64,000 nt of DNA from Domibacillus sp. DTU_2020_1001157_1_SI_ALB_TIR_016 (GCF_032341995.1 NZ_CP135439.1:1984001-2048000), one strand, 5' to 3'; numbered from the stretch's first letter, positions 10,087 to 19,416 are shown. Numbers and translations: made by a program. Notes: a model not told the origin generated them from the sequence alone.

Positions 10087-10870
10087 AGTTTCCGGCTCCC
10101 CGGTATTTTGTCACTCCTACATTCCACATAAAAATAGAAAACAGAAAGAACACTAGGCCGATAACCGGTGTTAAAAATGCATACGTGTACCATTCTTCCC
10201 GCCCTAAAAAATAAGCGGCCGGGTATACACCTACAAATGCAAACGGCAAAATCCAGGTGAGAACGAACCGGATAATATTGTTATAAATATTGACCGGATA
10301 ACGGCCATAATTCCCAATATTGTACATCATCGGCATAATACTCGTCGGGCTGTCCGACCAAAAACTGATACTGGCGATCAAAACAAAAATAGATGCGTAC
10401 ACGAGCGTTCCGCCAAGTACAAGCAGGACCATCACAAAAGGATCGTACCAGGCAAATGACAAGTCAAGCCGGCTTCCCGCATAAATCATAACAGCGGTTC
10501 CGGTGATGACGCCAAACAGCGATTCAAGCTCCATCCGCTCGAGCACAATTTGAAAAAGACTGTGAATCGGGCGGGTTAAAATACGATCCATTTCTCCTTT
10601 TACGATATATCGATCATTAAAATCCCAAATATTAAAGAAAGCACCGAATATCGCAAAAGGCACAAGGAAAAAGCCGTAAATAAAAATAATTTCATCCCGG
10701 CTCCAGCCGCTAATCATTGTTGTATGGCCGAAAACAAGCAAAATAAAAATAAAATTAACTGCCTGGGACATTAAATCTGATCCAATTTCAACAATCATAT
10801 CTGTCCGGTAGGTAAGCCGCGTTTTCATGTATTGGGCGGCATATTGAAAAAAGAGCCCTATATATTTCAT
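10085..10870 (-). CDS. ABC-2 type transporter permease (second)
   Basis: 261 residues with six predicted membrane helices. It matches the ABC-2 permease branch (PF06182 type) that occurs as a pair beside a DrrA-like ATPase; the ILTRPIHSLFQ and GEMDR segments in the first cytoplasmic loop are typical. It starts 3 bp after the upstream permease ends. With the other permease and the ATPase it should form an exporter; related systems are annotated for drug or viologen export, but the cargo cannot be read from sequence. Confidence 0.88.
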   Translation of the reverse strand: MKYIGLFFQYAAQYMKTRLTYRTDMIVEIGSDLMSQAVNFIFILLVFGHTTMISGWSRDEIIFIYGFFLVPFAIFGAFFNIWDFNDRYIVKGEMDRILTRPIHSLFQIVLERMELESLFGVITGTAVMIYAGSRLDLSFAWYDPFVMVLLVLGGTLVYASIFVLIASISFWSDSPTSIMPMMYNIGNYGRYPVNIYNNIIRFVLTWILPFAFVGVYPAAYFLGREEWYTYAFLTPVIGLVFFLFSIFMWNVGVTKYRGAGN

Positions 10871-10873
10871 TCT

Positions 10874-11665
10874 TTATCCCCCCTGTACAACAAGCTGTTT
10901 TCTGGCGATCAGCCAAATCATTTGGATAGGGAGAATTAAAATAAGCACCCAGATAATCTGAAACAGAACAGCATGAATAATTTGGGGCTGCGTAAAGCTT
11001 TCTGTAAAAATCATGCTCGGCACATAACTGATCCCTTGAAACGGCAAATAATTCATCACCTGCTGAGCCCAGGCAGGAAAAAAGCTGATGGGCAGCAGCA
11101 GGCCGGAAAACAAGTCAATTACCACGCGTTTTGCCCGAATAAGCCCGGTATTGTTATAAAAGAAAAATGTTAAAATGCCGGTGAGCAGATTGATTTGCAT
11201 GTTAATCAAAAAGCTGAAGACGAGCGAAACGGCAAAAAGCAGCCATGTTGCCGGGTTGGAGGAAAAAGCAATCGGAAAAATAAGCGCGACAATGATCATG
11301 CCCGGCAATGAAAAAAATGACAGGCGAAAAATCCCTTCTCCAAGTCCCTGCATCGTTTTCATCAGCAGGTAGTTATAGGGACGTATAAGCTCGACCGCGA
11401 CTTTTCCTTCTTTAATTTCCTGTGCAATTTCCCGGTCGATATTGTTAAAATAAAACGCCCGCGCCATCCAGGCAATGGCCACATACGACGTCATCTGCAG
11501 CGCACTCATGCCTTCAATCGACCCTTTTTCACCGTAAATGGCATTCCAAAGAAAGTAATAGGCGCCAATATTAATGCTGTAAATCAAAATGCCGCTGTAA
11601 TAATTGGTCCGGTATGCCAGCATCATTAAAAAGCGAATCCGGATCATTTCGATGTATTTACCCAT
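10874..11665 (-). CDS. ABC-2 type transporter permease (first)
   Basis: 263 residues with six membrane helices and the cytoplasmic-loop motif EIAQEIKEGKVAVELIRPYNY, which mirrors GEMDRILTRPIHSLF in the second permease. The start overlaps the ATPase gene by 8 bp, indicating coupled translation. Confidence 0.88.
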   Translation of the reverse strand: MGKYIEMIRIRFLMMLAYRTNYYSGILIYSINIGAYYFLWNAIYGEKGSIEGMSALQMTSYVAIAWMARAFYFNNIDREIAQEIKEGKVAVELIRPYNYLLMKTMQGLGEGIFRLSFFSLPGMIIVALIFPIAFSSNPATWLLFAVSLVFSFLINMQINLLTGILTFFFYNNTGLIRAKRVVIDLFSGLLLPISFFPAWAQQVMNYLPFQGISYVPSMIFTESFTQPQIIHAVLFQIIWVLILILPIQMIWLIARKQLVVQGG

Positions 11666-12674
11666 TTGTCACGCCTTCTTCGTAAATATTACGAATAATA
11701 TCTTCAATCGAAATCTCGTGCACTTTTAAATCAGTAATTTTATGGGCAGCCGCCACGCGTCCGATCACTTCAGAAATCACATGCTCTTCATTGAGTACAT
11801 TGGCAATCCAGACGTTTTGACGGTCTCCCGGTGTCCATGCTCCGTCCAGTTCGGCCAAAAGCGGCTGAAGTTCTTCCCTTGTAACACCGGCATTGGCAAA
11901 CTGAAATTCAATTTGCTTGCCTTCTCCCCAGTTAGAACGCAGGCTTTCGAGCTGGCCATCATAAATAATTTTGCCTTCATCAAGCATGACAACCCGCTCA
12001 CACAGTGCTTCAATATCACTTAAATCATGTGTAGTCAGCAGCACGGTTGTGTTGTATGTGGCATTCATCTCTTTTAAAAATTCGCGAATCTTCAGTTTCA
12101 CCAATACATCAAGCCCAATTGTCGGCTCGTCCAAAAACAACAGCGGCGGGTTATGCAGCAGTGCTGCCGCCAGCTCACACCGCATTCGCTGGCCAAGTGA
12201 CAGCTTGCGGACCGGCTTGTCTAAAAGCGGGCCAATATCAAGAGATTCGATCACATGACCCATATGCTTCTTATATATATCATCCGGCACATTGTATACT
12301 TTTTTCAGCAGGCGGAATGATTCCTGCACGGCAATATCCCACCAAAGCTGTGACCGCTGGCCGAAAACAACACCAATCGAACGAACAAATTGTTCCCGCT
12401 CTTTATGCGGGTCCATTCCGTTCACGCGGACAATGCCGGATGTCGGTGTTAAAATGCCAGTCAGCATTTTGATGCTTGTTGATTTTCCCGCCCCATTTTC
12501 ACCGATATAGCCGACCATTTCCCCCCGTTTTACGGTAAAGGAAATATCGTTTACAGCCGGAATCACTTTGTACTGGCGTGTGAATAAATCACGAAAAGCT
12601 CCTTTTAATCCGGAGCGGCTCGAATGCGATTTAAACTCTTTACGCAAATCTTTTACTTCAATCATATTTTCCAC
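11658..12674 (-). CDS. ABC transporter ATP-binding protein (DrrA-like)
   Basis: 338 residues. Walker A GENGAGKST, Q-loop, ABC signature LSLGQRMRCELAAAL, Walker B LLFLDEPTIGLD and H-loop LLTTHD are all intact. A roughly 100-residue C-terminal extension follows, as in exporters that use separate permeases. First gene of the three-gene operon; start GTG 12674 with GGAG 9 nt upstream. Confidence 0.93.
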   Translation of the reverse strand: MENMIEVKDLRKEFKSHSSRSGLKGAFRDLFTRQYKVIPAVNDISFTVKRGEMVGYIGENGAGKSTSIKMLTGILTPTSGIVRVNGMDPHKEREQFVRSIGVVFGQRSQLWWDIAVQESFRLLKKVYNVPDDIYKKHMGHVIESLDIGPLLDKPVRKLSLGQRMRCELAAALLHNPPLLFLDEPTIGLDVLVKLKIREFLKEMNATYNTTVLLTTHDLSDIEALCERVVMLDEGKIIYDGQLESLRSNWGEGKQIEFQFANAGVTREELQPLLAELDGAWTPGDRQNVWIANVLNEEHVISEVIGRVAAAHKITDLKVHEISIEDIIRNIYEEGVTNG

Positions 12675-12773
12675 GATACACGTCTCCTCTTCTTTTACAC
12701 CTTCAATAGTTTACCGGAGAGCACAGAGAGACACAAATAATTTTTCTTGAACACCAAAACTCTGCCTCCAAAT

Positions 12774-12803
12774 AAAAAAGCCATTTTCTCCATAGAAAAT
12801 GGC
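12774..12803 (-). terminator. dsdA terminator
   Basis: GCCATTTTC-TATGGA-GAAAATGGC followed by TTTTTTA on the minus strand. Confidence 0.85.
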
Positions 12804-12812
12804 AGATTGTAT

Positions 12813-14135
12813 TTATTTTTTGATGTTCAGGCAATCGGCAAGAACCGTGCGTCCTTTTTGAATGTATGCGTCCATATTTTCATCTGGGACCATGCTGCCG
12901 CCGGTCGCCCATACAAGATGAATCGGCTGGCCGCTTATCTTTTTTTCTCCAGCCAAGAGCACAGGTCCGATCATGCCGGCTAAAGCGGACGGTTCAAGCT
13001 TGATTTCTTCCCTTTCGGCAAGCCCGTTCAGCATGGCAAACAATTGGTCATCATGCACCGTGCAGCTGCCTGCTATAAAGGGTTCAACAAGCTTTCCGAC
13101 AAATCCAGACGGACGGCCGACGGCAAGGCCATCTGCTTCCGTTTGATTCGTTAAGCCAATATCCTGTACCGAAATATGATCATGCAGTCCAGTGGCAAGC
13201 CCGAGCAGCATACAGGCACTTTCTGCCGGCTCGGCAAAAAAACAGTGAACGTTCGGGCCAAAAGCAAGATGGAGGCCGAATGCCACACCGCCCGGCCCTC
13301 CCCCAATGCCGCATGGCAAATAAACATAAAGAGGCTGCTGTTCGTTCACAAGGATTCCTTTTTCATCAAACTGGCGCTTCAGCCGAAGTCCTGCCACTGC
13401 GTAGCCTAAAAACAGCCGATGCGAATGTTCATCGTCTATAAAGTATGCACGCGAATCCTGTGCAGCTTCTTCTCTTCCTTCGGCAACGGCTTTTTCATAA
13501 TCCGCTTTATGTTCCACCACAAGGGCGCCTTTTTGACGAAGCAGCTCTTTTTTCCATTTCTTTGCGTCTGCCGACATATGCACGGTTACTTGAAATCCCA
13601 TCTTGGCGCCCATTATGCCAATGCTGAGTCCAAGATTCCCCGTGGAGCCGACGATGATTCGATGCGATGAGAAAAGGGTTTTAAAAGCCGGACCATTAAA
13701 AGCACGGTAATCATCTTCTTCTGTGACCAGGCCTTTTTTCAGTGCCAGCTCTTCGGCATATGCTAATACTTCATAAATCCCGCCGCGCGCCTTGATCGAA
13801 CCGGAAATCGGAAGCTTGTGATCTTCTTTTAGCCATAAACCGCCTTCGATCTGCCGGTCTGCTGCCGTCTCCAGCCATGCTTTCATCTCCGGAATTGGCA
13901 CGACGGGCGATTCAATAAATCCTTTTTCTTTCTCCAGCTCAGGAAAAAGGACTTCCAGATAAGGGGCAAACCGCTGGAGCCTTTTTTCTGCTTCCTCTAC
14001 GTCCTGGAGCGAAAACAAGGGCGGAACCCGGTTATGCCGATTTCGGTTTACCCATAGGACATTTTGACGCTGTTGCAGGCTTTCAATCACAGCCGCCGCA
14101 GGTTCGCTAAATGACATTTGTTTGTCTCTTTTCAT
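12813..14135 (-). CDS. dsdA: D-serine ammonia-lyase
   Basis: 440 residues. A fold-type II PLP enzyme that converts D-serine to pyruvate and ammonia. The PLP lysine lies in [13 protein letters not shown], the glycine-rich phosphate loop in [13 protein letters not shown], and [11 protein letters not shown] is also typical. Start ATG 14135 is chosen over 14144 because AAAGGGGTGG lies 6 nt before it and it gives a 4-bp ATGA overlap with the dinB stop. Pairing of D-serine detoxification with DNA polymerase IV in one transcript is unusual. Confidence 0.93.
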   Translation of the reverse strand: MKRDKQMSFSEPAAAVIESLQQRQNVLWVNRNRHNRVPPLFSLQDVEEAEKRLQRFAPYLEVLFPELEKEKGFIESPVVPIPEMKAWLETAADRQIEGGLWLKEDHKLPISGSIKARGGIYEVLAYAEELALKKGLVTEEDDYRAFNGPAFKTLFSSHRIIVGSTGNLGLSIGIMGAKMGFQVTVHMSADAKKWKKELLRQKGALVVEHKADYEKAVAEGREEAAQDSRAYFIDDEHSHRLFLGYAVAGLRLKRQFDEKGILVNEQQPLYVYLPCGIGGGPGGVAFGLHLAFGPNVHCFFAEPAESACMLLGLATGLHDHISVQDIGLTNQTEADGLAVGRPSGFVGKLVEPFIAGSCTVHDDQLFAMLNGLAEREEIKLEPSALAGMIGPVLLAGEKKISGQPIHLVWATGGSMVPDENMDAYIQKGRTVLADCLNIKK

Positions 14136-15322
14136 TGTACCCACCCCTTTTTAATAATGCCCTCTCCAAATTTCCGTTTTAATGCTTCTACTGTCGTTAC
14201 AAGCGGTTCAAGCTTGTCCGCTTCTTCCTGAAAAGAAAACAAATCCATTTGGGTTTCCAGCGTCCGCTTATGTACAGCATTTTGTGCGGTAATGCCCAGC
14301 AGCCGGACCGGCTCTCCTGTCCAGTGCTTGAAAAAGATCGCTTCCGCTGCTGAGAGGAGCTCTTCTTCTTCCTGAATATCAGCCGGCAGCGTCTGGCTTC
14401 TGGTGACGGTTTTAAAGTCACTGTAACGGATCATCACTTGAATGGTGCGCGAAACGGCCCCCTTCGCTTTCATTCTTTCACTGACCGAGCGGGCGAGCAG
14501 ACGAAGCTTAGCATAAATAATGGCCGGCTCGGTAAGATTCTCGGGGAAAGTCGTGGAGTTTCCAATGCTCTTATACGACGTATTTGCTTCCGGGTCCACC
14601 GGCCGGTCATCTATTCCGTTGACCCGCTCCCGCATCCGTATCCCTCGTACACCCATGATAGACTGAAGTTGTTTCACGTCTGCTTTTGCCAGATCGCCCA
14701 TCGTGGCTATTCCATGTTCCATCAGCTTTGCGGCTGTTTTGGCTCCGATCCCGTGTGCTTCTACTACCGGCCTGCTCCAAAGCACACGCTCAACATCCCG
14801 TTTTCTTAATACGGTAATGCCAAGCGGCTTTTTCATGTCGCTTGCCATTTTAGCTAAAAATTTATTCGGGGCAATACCAATAGAAAGCGGAATGGAAAAA
14901 TCATCCACTATTTTCTTTTGAATGCCTGTCGCTATATCAATTGGTGAGCCCAGGTGTTCACAAGCTGTAATATCAAGATACGCTTCATCAATAGAGGCAT
15001 ACTCAATCAAAGGAGAGATCTCGGCTATTTGCGCAAAAATACGCTTTGAGTACAATTTATATAACGCATGATTCGGTTTGATCACAACCGCTTCCGGTAC
15101 AAGCTTCAGCGCTTCCCGCAGCGCCATCGTTGTATAAACCCCTTTATGTTTACATAAATAGTTGGCTGCCACAACAATGCCTTTCCGCTCCTGCGGGTTT
15201 CCGGCGATGATGACCGGCTTATCTTTTAATGCCGGATTTTCAGCCATCTCTACGCTGGCAAAAAACGCATTCGCATCGATATGAAAAATCACACGGCCAT
15301 TTTCCGGATAAAAGCCCGCCAT
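14132..15322 (-). CDS. dinB: DNA polymerase IV (Y family)
   Basis: 396 residues from ATG 15322 (GGAGGTG 5 nt upstream). The palm has the metal-binding [13 protein letters not shown] and [12 protein letters not shown]; helix-hairpin-helix motifs and a little-finger domain follow. Translesion synthesis with low fidelity. It resembles B. subtilis YqjW/YqjH. I searched for a LexA box in 15323-15480 and found none convincing. The C terminus ([10 protein letters not shown]) contains a beta-clamp binding-like QMDLF. Confidence 0.93.
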   Translation of the reverse strand: MAGFYPENGRVIFHIDANAFFASVEMAENPALKDKPVIIAGNPQERKGIVVAANYLCKHKGVYTTMALREALKLVPEAVVIKPNHALYKLYSKRIFAQIAEISPLIEYASIDEAYLDITACEHLGSPIDIATGIQKKIVDDFSIPLSIGIAPNKFLAKMASDMKKPLGITVLRKRDVERVLWSRPVVEAHGIGAKTAAKLMEHGIATMGDLAKADVKQLQSIMGVRGIRMRERVNGIDDRPVDPEANTSYKSIGNSTTFPENLTEPAIIYAKLRLLARSVSERMKAKGAVSRTIQVMIRYSDFKTVTRSQTLPADIQEEEELLSAAEAIFFKHWTGEPVRLLGITAQNAVHKRTLETQMDLFSFQEEADKLEPLVTTVEALKRKFGEGIIKKGWVQ

Positions 15323-15482
15323 GTGCTCACCTCCCTCTCCAACCGCTGTTGTTTTTTGATTACACATGGATTACATAACGTTCAATTTTTTCTATTCTTA
15401 TTTTAGCATTTTTTTCGCTCTGCCGCTTTGCTGCTGGCCTAAAGGAAAGGAGTTTACCCCCATGATGGGCTTCATGAGGGTG

Positions 15483-15962
15483 TTAATCAAATTCCTTATA
15501 TACTTTTCCAAATTTAAGCACATCGTAAATCGCTTTTCCATCACTCGGTCTTTCCCGTCCATAATCGATCGGAAGAATAGAAAAAAACACAAGATAAATC
15601 GAAAAATAAACAAACTGATAAAAAAAGAGATGCGGCGGCAAAATGCCATGATAAATCAAGCCGTTCACAACAAAAATTGATAAAAGATTAAAAATCGGGC
15701 CTCCTGCATAAATAAGTGCATGCTTCCAGCGGCGGTCACGTTTCAGGTCATCGTAATGGCATGCAGAATCGATAAAATAAAATCTTCGGATTTCCAGGTT
15801 TTTTACCCGGCACAGTTTGGCTCCCCGGCCAATCACAAGGGAGGTTTTGCTGCCAAACAAGCGGGCAAAAAATGCATGGCCTGCTGTATGAATGAGCAGC
15901 GTCAGCGGAAGCGTAATGAAAAATGCCCATATAAACGCACCCATATCGTCTAAACTAAACAT
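15483..15962 (-). CDS. M50 (site-2 protease)-like membrane protein with degenerate zinc motif
   Basis: 159 residues with four predicted membrane helices. The fold signature is that of M50 metalloproteases, an H...AGH helix near the N terminus and a PxxxxRxSDGKAI segment near the end. However, the HExxH glutamate is absent: the codons read HTAGH. GGPIFNLLSIF matches the conserved Gly-Gly-Pro-x-x-Asn of the family. Proteolysis therefore looks unlikely; it may be a binding or scaffold protein. ATG 15962; monocistronic as far as visible. Confidence 0.75.
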   Translation of the reverse strand: MFSLDDMGAFIWAFFITLPLTLLIHTAGHAFFARLFGSKTSLVIGRGAKLCRVKNLEIRRFYFIDSACHYDDLKRDRRWKHALIYAGGPIFNLLSIFVVNGLIYHGILPPHLFFYQFVYFSIYLVFFSILPIDYGRERPSDGKAIYDVLKFGKVYKEFD

Positions 15963-16075
15963 GCAAAAACCCCTTTTAAATAAACATTCGTAAGGAGTTT
16001 ACCTCTTTTAACCCTATTAAAACGCCTCATCCTGATATATCCGATTTTTAATAATTGTTATGGCATTGATATAAA

Positions 16076-16099
16076 AAAACTCCTTGATCGCTCAAGGAG
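16076..16099 (-). terminator. Terminator of the Dabb gene
   Basis: ACTCCTTGAG-loop-CAAGGAGT then TTTTTTAT on the minus strand. Confidence 0.85.
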
Positions 16100-16108
16100 T
16101 CAAAGCTG

Positions 16109-16402
16109 TTAAATTTCAATATCAACGACAATACTGTCGAGACGGCCAACTTCACGAATAAAAGCAGCGACAGCTTGATGCTCCGGGTGAGGACCGTATG
16201 CTTCAAGAGCTGCTTTGTTTTCAAAACGCGTGGTAAGGACAACCTGGTAGCCTTGATTTTTTTCTGAAAAGTTAATTCCAGCTTGAATATCAATGACACC
16301 CTCAAGGTGCTGTTCAAGGGCTTTAAAGCGTTTGACTACTTCCTCAAGCTGTTCGACAGTCGTCGTTTCCGCAAATTTAACAAGTACAATATGGTCAATC
16401 AT
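16109..16402 (-). CDS. Dabb family (stress-responsive alpha/beta barrel) protein
   Basis: 97 residues, a single ferredoxin-like alpha+beta barrel: MIDHIVLVKF opening, LEEVVKRFKALEQ helix, YQVVLTTRFENKAALEAYGPHPEHQAVAAFI core and a final strand. Family members are dimeric and often stress-induced; no catalytic residues can be assigned. RBS AAAGAGG upstream of ATG. Confidence 0.88.
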   Translation of the reverse strand: MIDHIVLVKFAETTTVEQLEEVVKRFKALEQHLEGVIDIQAGINFSEKNQGYQVVLTTRFENKAALEAYGPHPEHQAVAAFIREVGRLDSIVVDIEI

Positions 16403-16473
16403 GTTTTATCCTCTTTTCATCATCCATTTACTGTGAATATATCATTTTTAAGCCTGGCGGTAAATATGTGTTT

Positions 16474-16764
16474 TTATCCCGGTTTTCTTTTGGATAATTG
16501 TCGAAACCATTGCTCATCATCGGTCATGATGGCCAGATCAATCATTGCGTCCCAATCTTCTTTTGCAAGGGTTAAGCCGACAGCCATAATTTTTTTGCTT
16601 TCCACTACTTCAAGGACTGGTTTCATAGGTGTAATTCGTTTATCCATATACGTTGATACCTGCACAATATATACTTCATTCCGCAGCCTGGAAAAATCAC
16701 GTATGAAGCCAATAATTCGTTCCTGCCCATTCGCAATAATAACCCAATCACCCGGTTTAAGCAT
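16474..16764 (-). CDS. IDEAL-domain protein, copy 1
   Basis: 96 residues. The N-terminal part is a small beta-rich unit (GDWVIIANGQERIIGFI); the C terminus carries the IDEAL motif IDLAIMTDDEQWFRQL. A paralogue with the same layout lies at 20579-20875. IDEAL domains are short helical hairpins found in Bacillus proteins; roles are mostly unknown. RBS AAGGAGGG. Confidence 0.7.
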   Translation of the reverse strand: MLKPGDWVIIANGQERIIGFIRDFSRLRNEVYIVQVSTYMDKRITPMKPVLEVVESKKIMAVGLTLAKEDWDAMIDLAIMTDDEQWFRQLSKRKPG

Positions 16765-16865
16765 ATGTCCCCCTCCTTGCCGCCACTGCTATTTATATTA
16801 GATGCATACACGCACATGAATGCGCTCCTTTTTACGATTTAAATTCTTTGTTTATTTGGCATAAA

Positions 16866-16911
16866 AAAGAAGCTGCTTTTACCGGCTGTTACCGGCCTTC
16901 AGCAGCTTCTC
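16866..16911 (-). terminator. Intrinsic terminator
   Basis: GAAGCTGCT / AGCAGCTTC stem enclosing a smaller GGCCGG/CCGGT hairpin, then TTTTTT on the minus strand. Confidence 0.85.
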
Positions 16912-16918
16912 CATGTGT

Positions 16919-17170
16919 TTATTCTGTTCGTCCCGCATTTTTTTCAAGAAATTCATATCCCGATTCTGTAACGGAGCATTCATCTTCAATCGTGCAGCCG
17001 ACAATGTCTCCTTCATCGGACCGGTTCACTGTAATGCCTGTTGCAAGGTTATTGGAATCAAGAAAATGCAGCGCTTCTCCGAATGACTGAAGGCTTGTTT
17101 CTCCCTGTCCTGGCTTTTCACCGTTTTTCATGATATTTAGCAAATCTAATGCGCGTTTTTCAATTTGCAT
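16919..17170 (-). CDS. Hypothetical small protein
   Basis: 83 residues, acidic, no membrane helix; begins with a helix (EKRALDLLNIMKNGEKPGQ) and has Asp/Asn-rich strands. RBS AAGGAAGTGACC upstream of ATG 17170 and a good terminator downstream support expression. I do not recognise the family. Confidence 0.7.
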   Translation of the reverse strand: MQIEKRALDLLNIMKNGEKPGQGETSLQSFGEALHFLDSNNLATGITVNRSDEGDIVGCTIEDECSVTESGYEFLEKNAGRTE

Positions 17171-17344
17171 GGCTGGTCACTTCCTTTTTTCTTTGTCGAT
17201 AACATTCTTTTCCCTTTCCTGCTTTATTATAAGCCTTTTTTTATAATTTATTTGAATTTAGCACATAATGTAATAAGTAAGAATATTTTTAAAAGGACCA
17301 TCCATACTAAGAGTGAGCAACTTATGAAAAAGGAGCGTTTTGTT

Positions 17345-17449
17345 ATGAAGCAAACAGACCAGCATGATTTTATTTATCTGTGTGTGTATGGATTGATTGT
17401 TTTGGCGGTTGCGTTCACCCTTTCGCCTGATAAGTCCGGAACCATTTGA
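17345..17449 (+). CDS. 34-residue single-span membrane microprotein
   Basis: ATG 17345 follows AAGGAG by 10 nt. The product has a hydrophilic N terminus (MKQTDQHDF), one membrane helix (IYLCVYGLIVLAVAFTL) and a short tail. Its 3' part overlaps the tail of the convergent gene at 17374-18024 by 76 bp. The sequence TTGAATTTAGCACATAAT about 90 bp upstream resembles a motif that recurs downstream of the 49-residue family at 44, 48 and 62 kb. Confidence 0.45.
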   Translation: MKQTDQHDFIYLCVYGLIVLAVAFTLSPDKSGTI

Positions 17450-18024
17450 AACATCGGGTACACATTAGGATCTGCCGCAATATGTTCGGGGTAAATAAAA
17501 CCTTCTTTTGTCCGCGGAAACTCAACGCCTATTTGTTTAAAACATAAATCTACAAACTCCGAACAAATATATTCTTCATTTTCTTTATGCCGTCCAATGC
17601 CCAGTTTAATTCTCGTTAAAATCCGGACCAGCTCTGCCTGGTCATAATTTTGATGAAGCAAATCAAGCGCTTTTCCAATCATATAGTGCAGCTTTCTTCT
17701 ATCAAATGAAGAATCAATGAGGGTTTTGTGGCGCGCTATGTACAGCGCCCCTTTATACTTTTCACCTGTCTGCCGATTTCCCTTTACGTATTGAGCCAGC
17801 GGAATCACACGCACCCCGGCGCTTTCTATACTTTCAAATACGAGAATCCGGCCGTGCCAGCGCACTAAAAAAGCGACATGGCTCATAAGAGAGTTGGATG
17901 CTTTTTTAATAAATTCAGAGATCAAAGAAGTTCCACTGCAAAATAAAAGATCGCCGGTTTGAATTTTCGAAACGGCCTGCGAATAGGGAATTTGAATGAT
18001 ACCATTAAACTTTTGAGAGCTCAT
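17374..18024 (-). CDS. YiiX/YebB-like permuted papain-fold (NlpC/P60 clan) hydrolase
   Basis: 216 residues, no signal peptide. GDLLFCSGTSLISEFIKKAS, SHVAFLVRWHGRILVFES (conserved His) and EEYICSEFVDLCF (catalytic Cys) give the circularly permuted His...Cys order of this clan. Members are thiol hydrolases or acyltransferases, often of unknown substrate. The last ~17 residues extend past the usual end and overlap the plus-strand microprotein. RBS GGAGGG upstream of ATG 18024. Confidence 0.8.
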   Translation of the reverse strand: MSSQKFNGIIQIPYSQAVSKIQTGDLLFCSGTSLISEFIKKASNSLMSHVAFLVRWHGRILVFESIESAGVRVIPLAQYVKGNRQTGEKYKGALYIARHKTLIDSSFDRRKLHYMIGKALDLLHQNYDQAELVRILTRIKLGIGRHKENEEYICSEFVDLCFKQIGVEFPRTKEGFIYPEHIAADPNVYPMFQMVPDLSGERVNATAKTINPYTHR

Positions 18025-18167
18025 TTTCCCCCTCCTTCAAAAATCAGTTTCATTCTTTATACGGTATGCTTCCAATTTGAAGCTGTCCCTAAGAAATACC
18101 CTTGTCTGCCGTTTTGTCCAGGAATGTTTTTTTCTGCCGCATACACTACTATGTGGAGGTGGAAAAA

Positions 18168-18272
18168 ATGGGTGCTAAACAGGAAGGAAACAGCTGGGGG
18201 TATGGATCAGGTTTCGCGCTTGTTGTCGTTTTGTTTATTCTCCTCATTATTATCGGTATAGCGTTTGTTTAA
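18168..18272 (+). CDS. YjcZ-family sporulation protein, copy 1
   Basis: 34 residues: Gly/Tyr-rich N terminus ([15 protein letters not shown]) and one membrane helix ([12 protein letters not shown]). GGAGGTGG lies 6 nt before ATG 18168. CATACACTA about 20 nt before the RBS matches the sigma-K -10 pattern CATANNNTA; no AC was found at the expected -35 distance. A second copy is at 39438. Family members are spore-associated. Confidence 0.88.
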   Translation: MGAKQEGNSWGYGSGFALVVVLFILLIIIGIAFV

Positions 18273-18286
18273 TGTATGGACAAACA

Positions 18287-18318
18287 AAAAAGCCTGAGCC
18301 GGCGGCTCTGGCTTTTTC
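18287..18318. terminator. Bidirectional terminator
   Basis: AAAAAAGCC..GAGCC-GGC-GGCTC..GGCTTTTTC between the YjcZ gene and cotJC. Confidence 0.85.
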
Positions 18319-18322
18319 TCAT

Positions 18323-18892
18323 TTAAAATATTTTTTTCTGGCCGCGGTCTTCCTTCACGATTTCAACAGCTTCTCGGAAACGCTGAGAATGTACAACTTC
18401 CCTTTCCCGCAGGAAACGGAGGGAATCATTTAAGTCCGGGTCATCAGATATATCAATAAGCCACTGATAGGTGGCCCGGGCTTTTTCTTCAGCGGCGATA
18501 TCTTCGTACAAATCCGCAATCGGATCCCCTTTTGCTTGAATGTACGCAGCGGTAAATGGCACACCAGCCGCATTATTATAGAAAAGAGCACTGTCATGGC
18601 TGACATAATGCTCAGCGAGCCCGGCTTCACGGAGCTGCTCGGGCGTGGCATCTTTTGTCAGCTTGTAAATCATGGTGGCAATCATTTCAAGATGAGAAAA
18701 TTCCTCTGTGGCAATATCATTTAAAAGCCCAACTACCTTATCCGGAATTGTATAGCGCTGGTTCATATAGCGGAGTGCAGCGGCAAGCTCTCCATCTGCT
18801 CCTCCGTACTGTTCCATTAAATATTTGGCAAGCGTTGGGTTGCATGTACTGACTTTTACAGGATATTGCAGCTTTTTTTCATAAATCCACAT
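18323..18892 (-). CDS. cotJC: Spore coat protein CotJC (manganese catalase family)
   Basis: 189 residues. Ferritin-like four-helix protein of the Mn-catalase family with carboxylate/His ligands in ATEEFSHLEMIATMI and EEKARATYQWL...REREVVHSQRF. Last gene of cotJA-B-C. In B. subtilis the operon is sigma-E driven in the mother cell and CotJC is assembled into the inner coat with CotJA. A separate full-length Mn-catalase lies at 28132. Confidence 0.95.
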   Translation of the reverse strand: MWIYEKKLQYPVKVSTCNPTLAKYLMEQYGGADGELAAALRYMNQRYTIPDKVVGLLNDIATEEFSHLEMIATMIYKLTKDATPEQLREAGLAEHYVSHDSALFYNNAAGVPFTAAYIQAKGDPIADLYEDIAAEEKARATYQWLIDISDDPDLNDSLRFLREREVVHSQRFREAVEIVKEDRGQKKIF

Positions 18893-18914
18893 TCGATAGC
18901 CACCTTTTCATTTT

Positions 18915-19178
18915 TTAGACCTGCCACGGCCAGGGAGAAGTGCTCCACGTCCATTCAGCCGCAGATGTATTCGGACTGTTCTGCTGGAGCGGACCAAACT
19001 GCGCTTCAAAAGCCTGCTTCAGCTGTTTACTGTACTGAGCAAACTGTTTATACTGCACAAGAGCCTGCGGATCATGGGGGTGCGTGTCTAAATAAAGAAT
19101 TAATTCAAGCACAACAAAGTCAGCCGCTTGAATTTCTTCGAGCTGCTGGTAATATTCCTTTGGCAGAGGATTAGCCAC
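18915..19178 (-). CDS. cotJB: Spore coat protein CotJB
   Basis: 87 residues from GTG 19178 (GGAGGA 7-8 nt upstream), overlapping the cotJA end by 8 bp. Helical; LPKEYYQQLEEIQAADFVVLEL and LDTHPHDPQALVQY are typical. Tryptophan-rich tail (AEWTWSTSPWPWQV). The longer frame to 19211 runs through cotJA and is not used. Confidence 0.93.
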   Translation of the reverse strand: MANPLPKEYYQQLEEIQAADFVVLELILYLDTHPHDPQALVQYKQFAQYSKQLKQAFEAQFGPLQQNSPNTSAAEWTWSTSPWPWQV

Positions 19179-19416
19179 GGCTTCGTCCTCCTTTTCGGTA
19201 CGGATTATCATAGTAATCGTAAAATACTTTCCAAAGAGTCCCTTTTTTCAGCGCCTCTCTAGGAGAAAACTGTGGAAGGCCCGGCGGCTGAAAGCCCACG
19301 TACAGATTCGGAGGCGTACTGTAATACTTGCATCCGATCGGCGGACAAGGATCAAACGGCCCATGTCGTGGTACATACGACTTCAAAGATGAAAAAGATT
19401 GCGGCTGGCTGCTCAT
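19171..19416 (-). CDS. cotJA: Spore coat associated protein CotJA
   Basis: 81 residues, proline-rich: YVPRHGPFDPCPPIGCKYY, FQPPGLPQFSPREALKKGTLWKVFYDYY. First gene of the operon; needed with CotJC for coat assembly in B. subtilis. Confidence 0.93.
   Translation of the reverse strand: MSSQPQSFSSLKSYVPRHGPFDPCPPIGCKYYSTPPNLYVGFQPPGLPQFSPREALKKGTLWKVFYDYYDNPYRKGGRSRG

Noticed and set aside
15323..15420. LexA box for dinB (GAACGTTATGT)
   Set aside because: Only one half-site matches CGAACN4GTTCG; not enough to claim SOS control.
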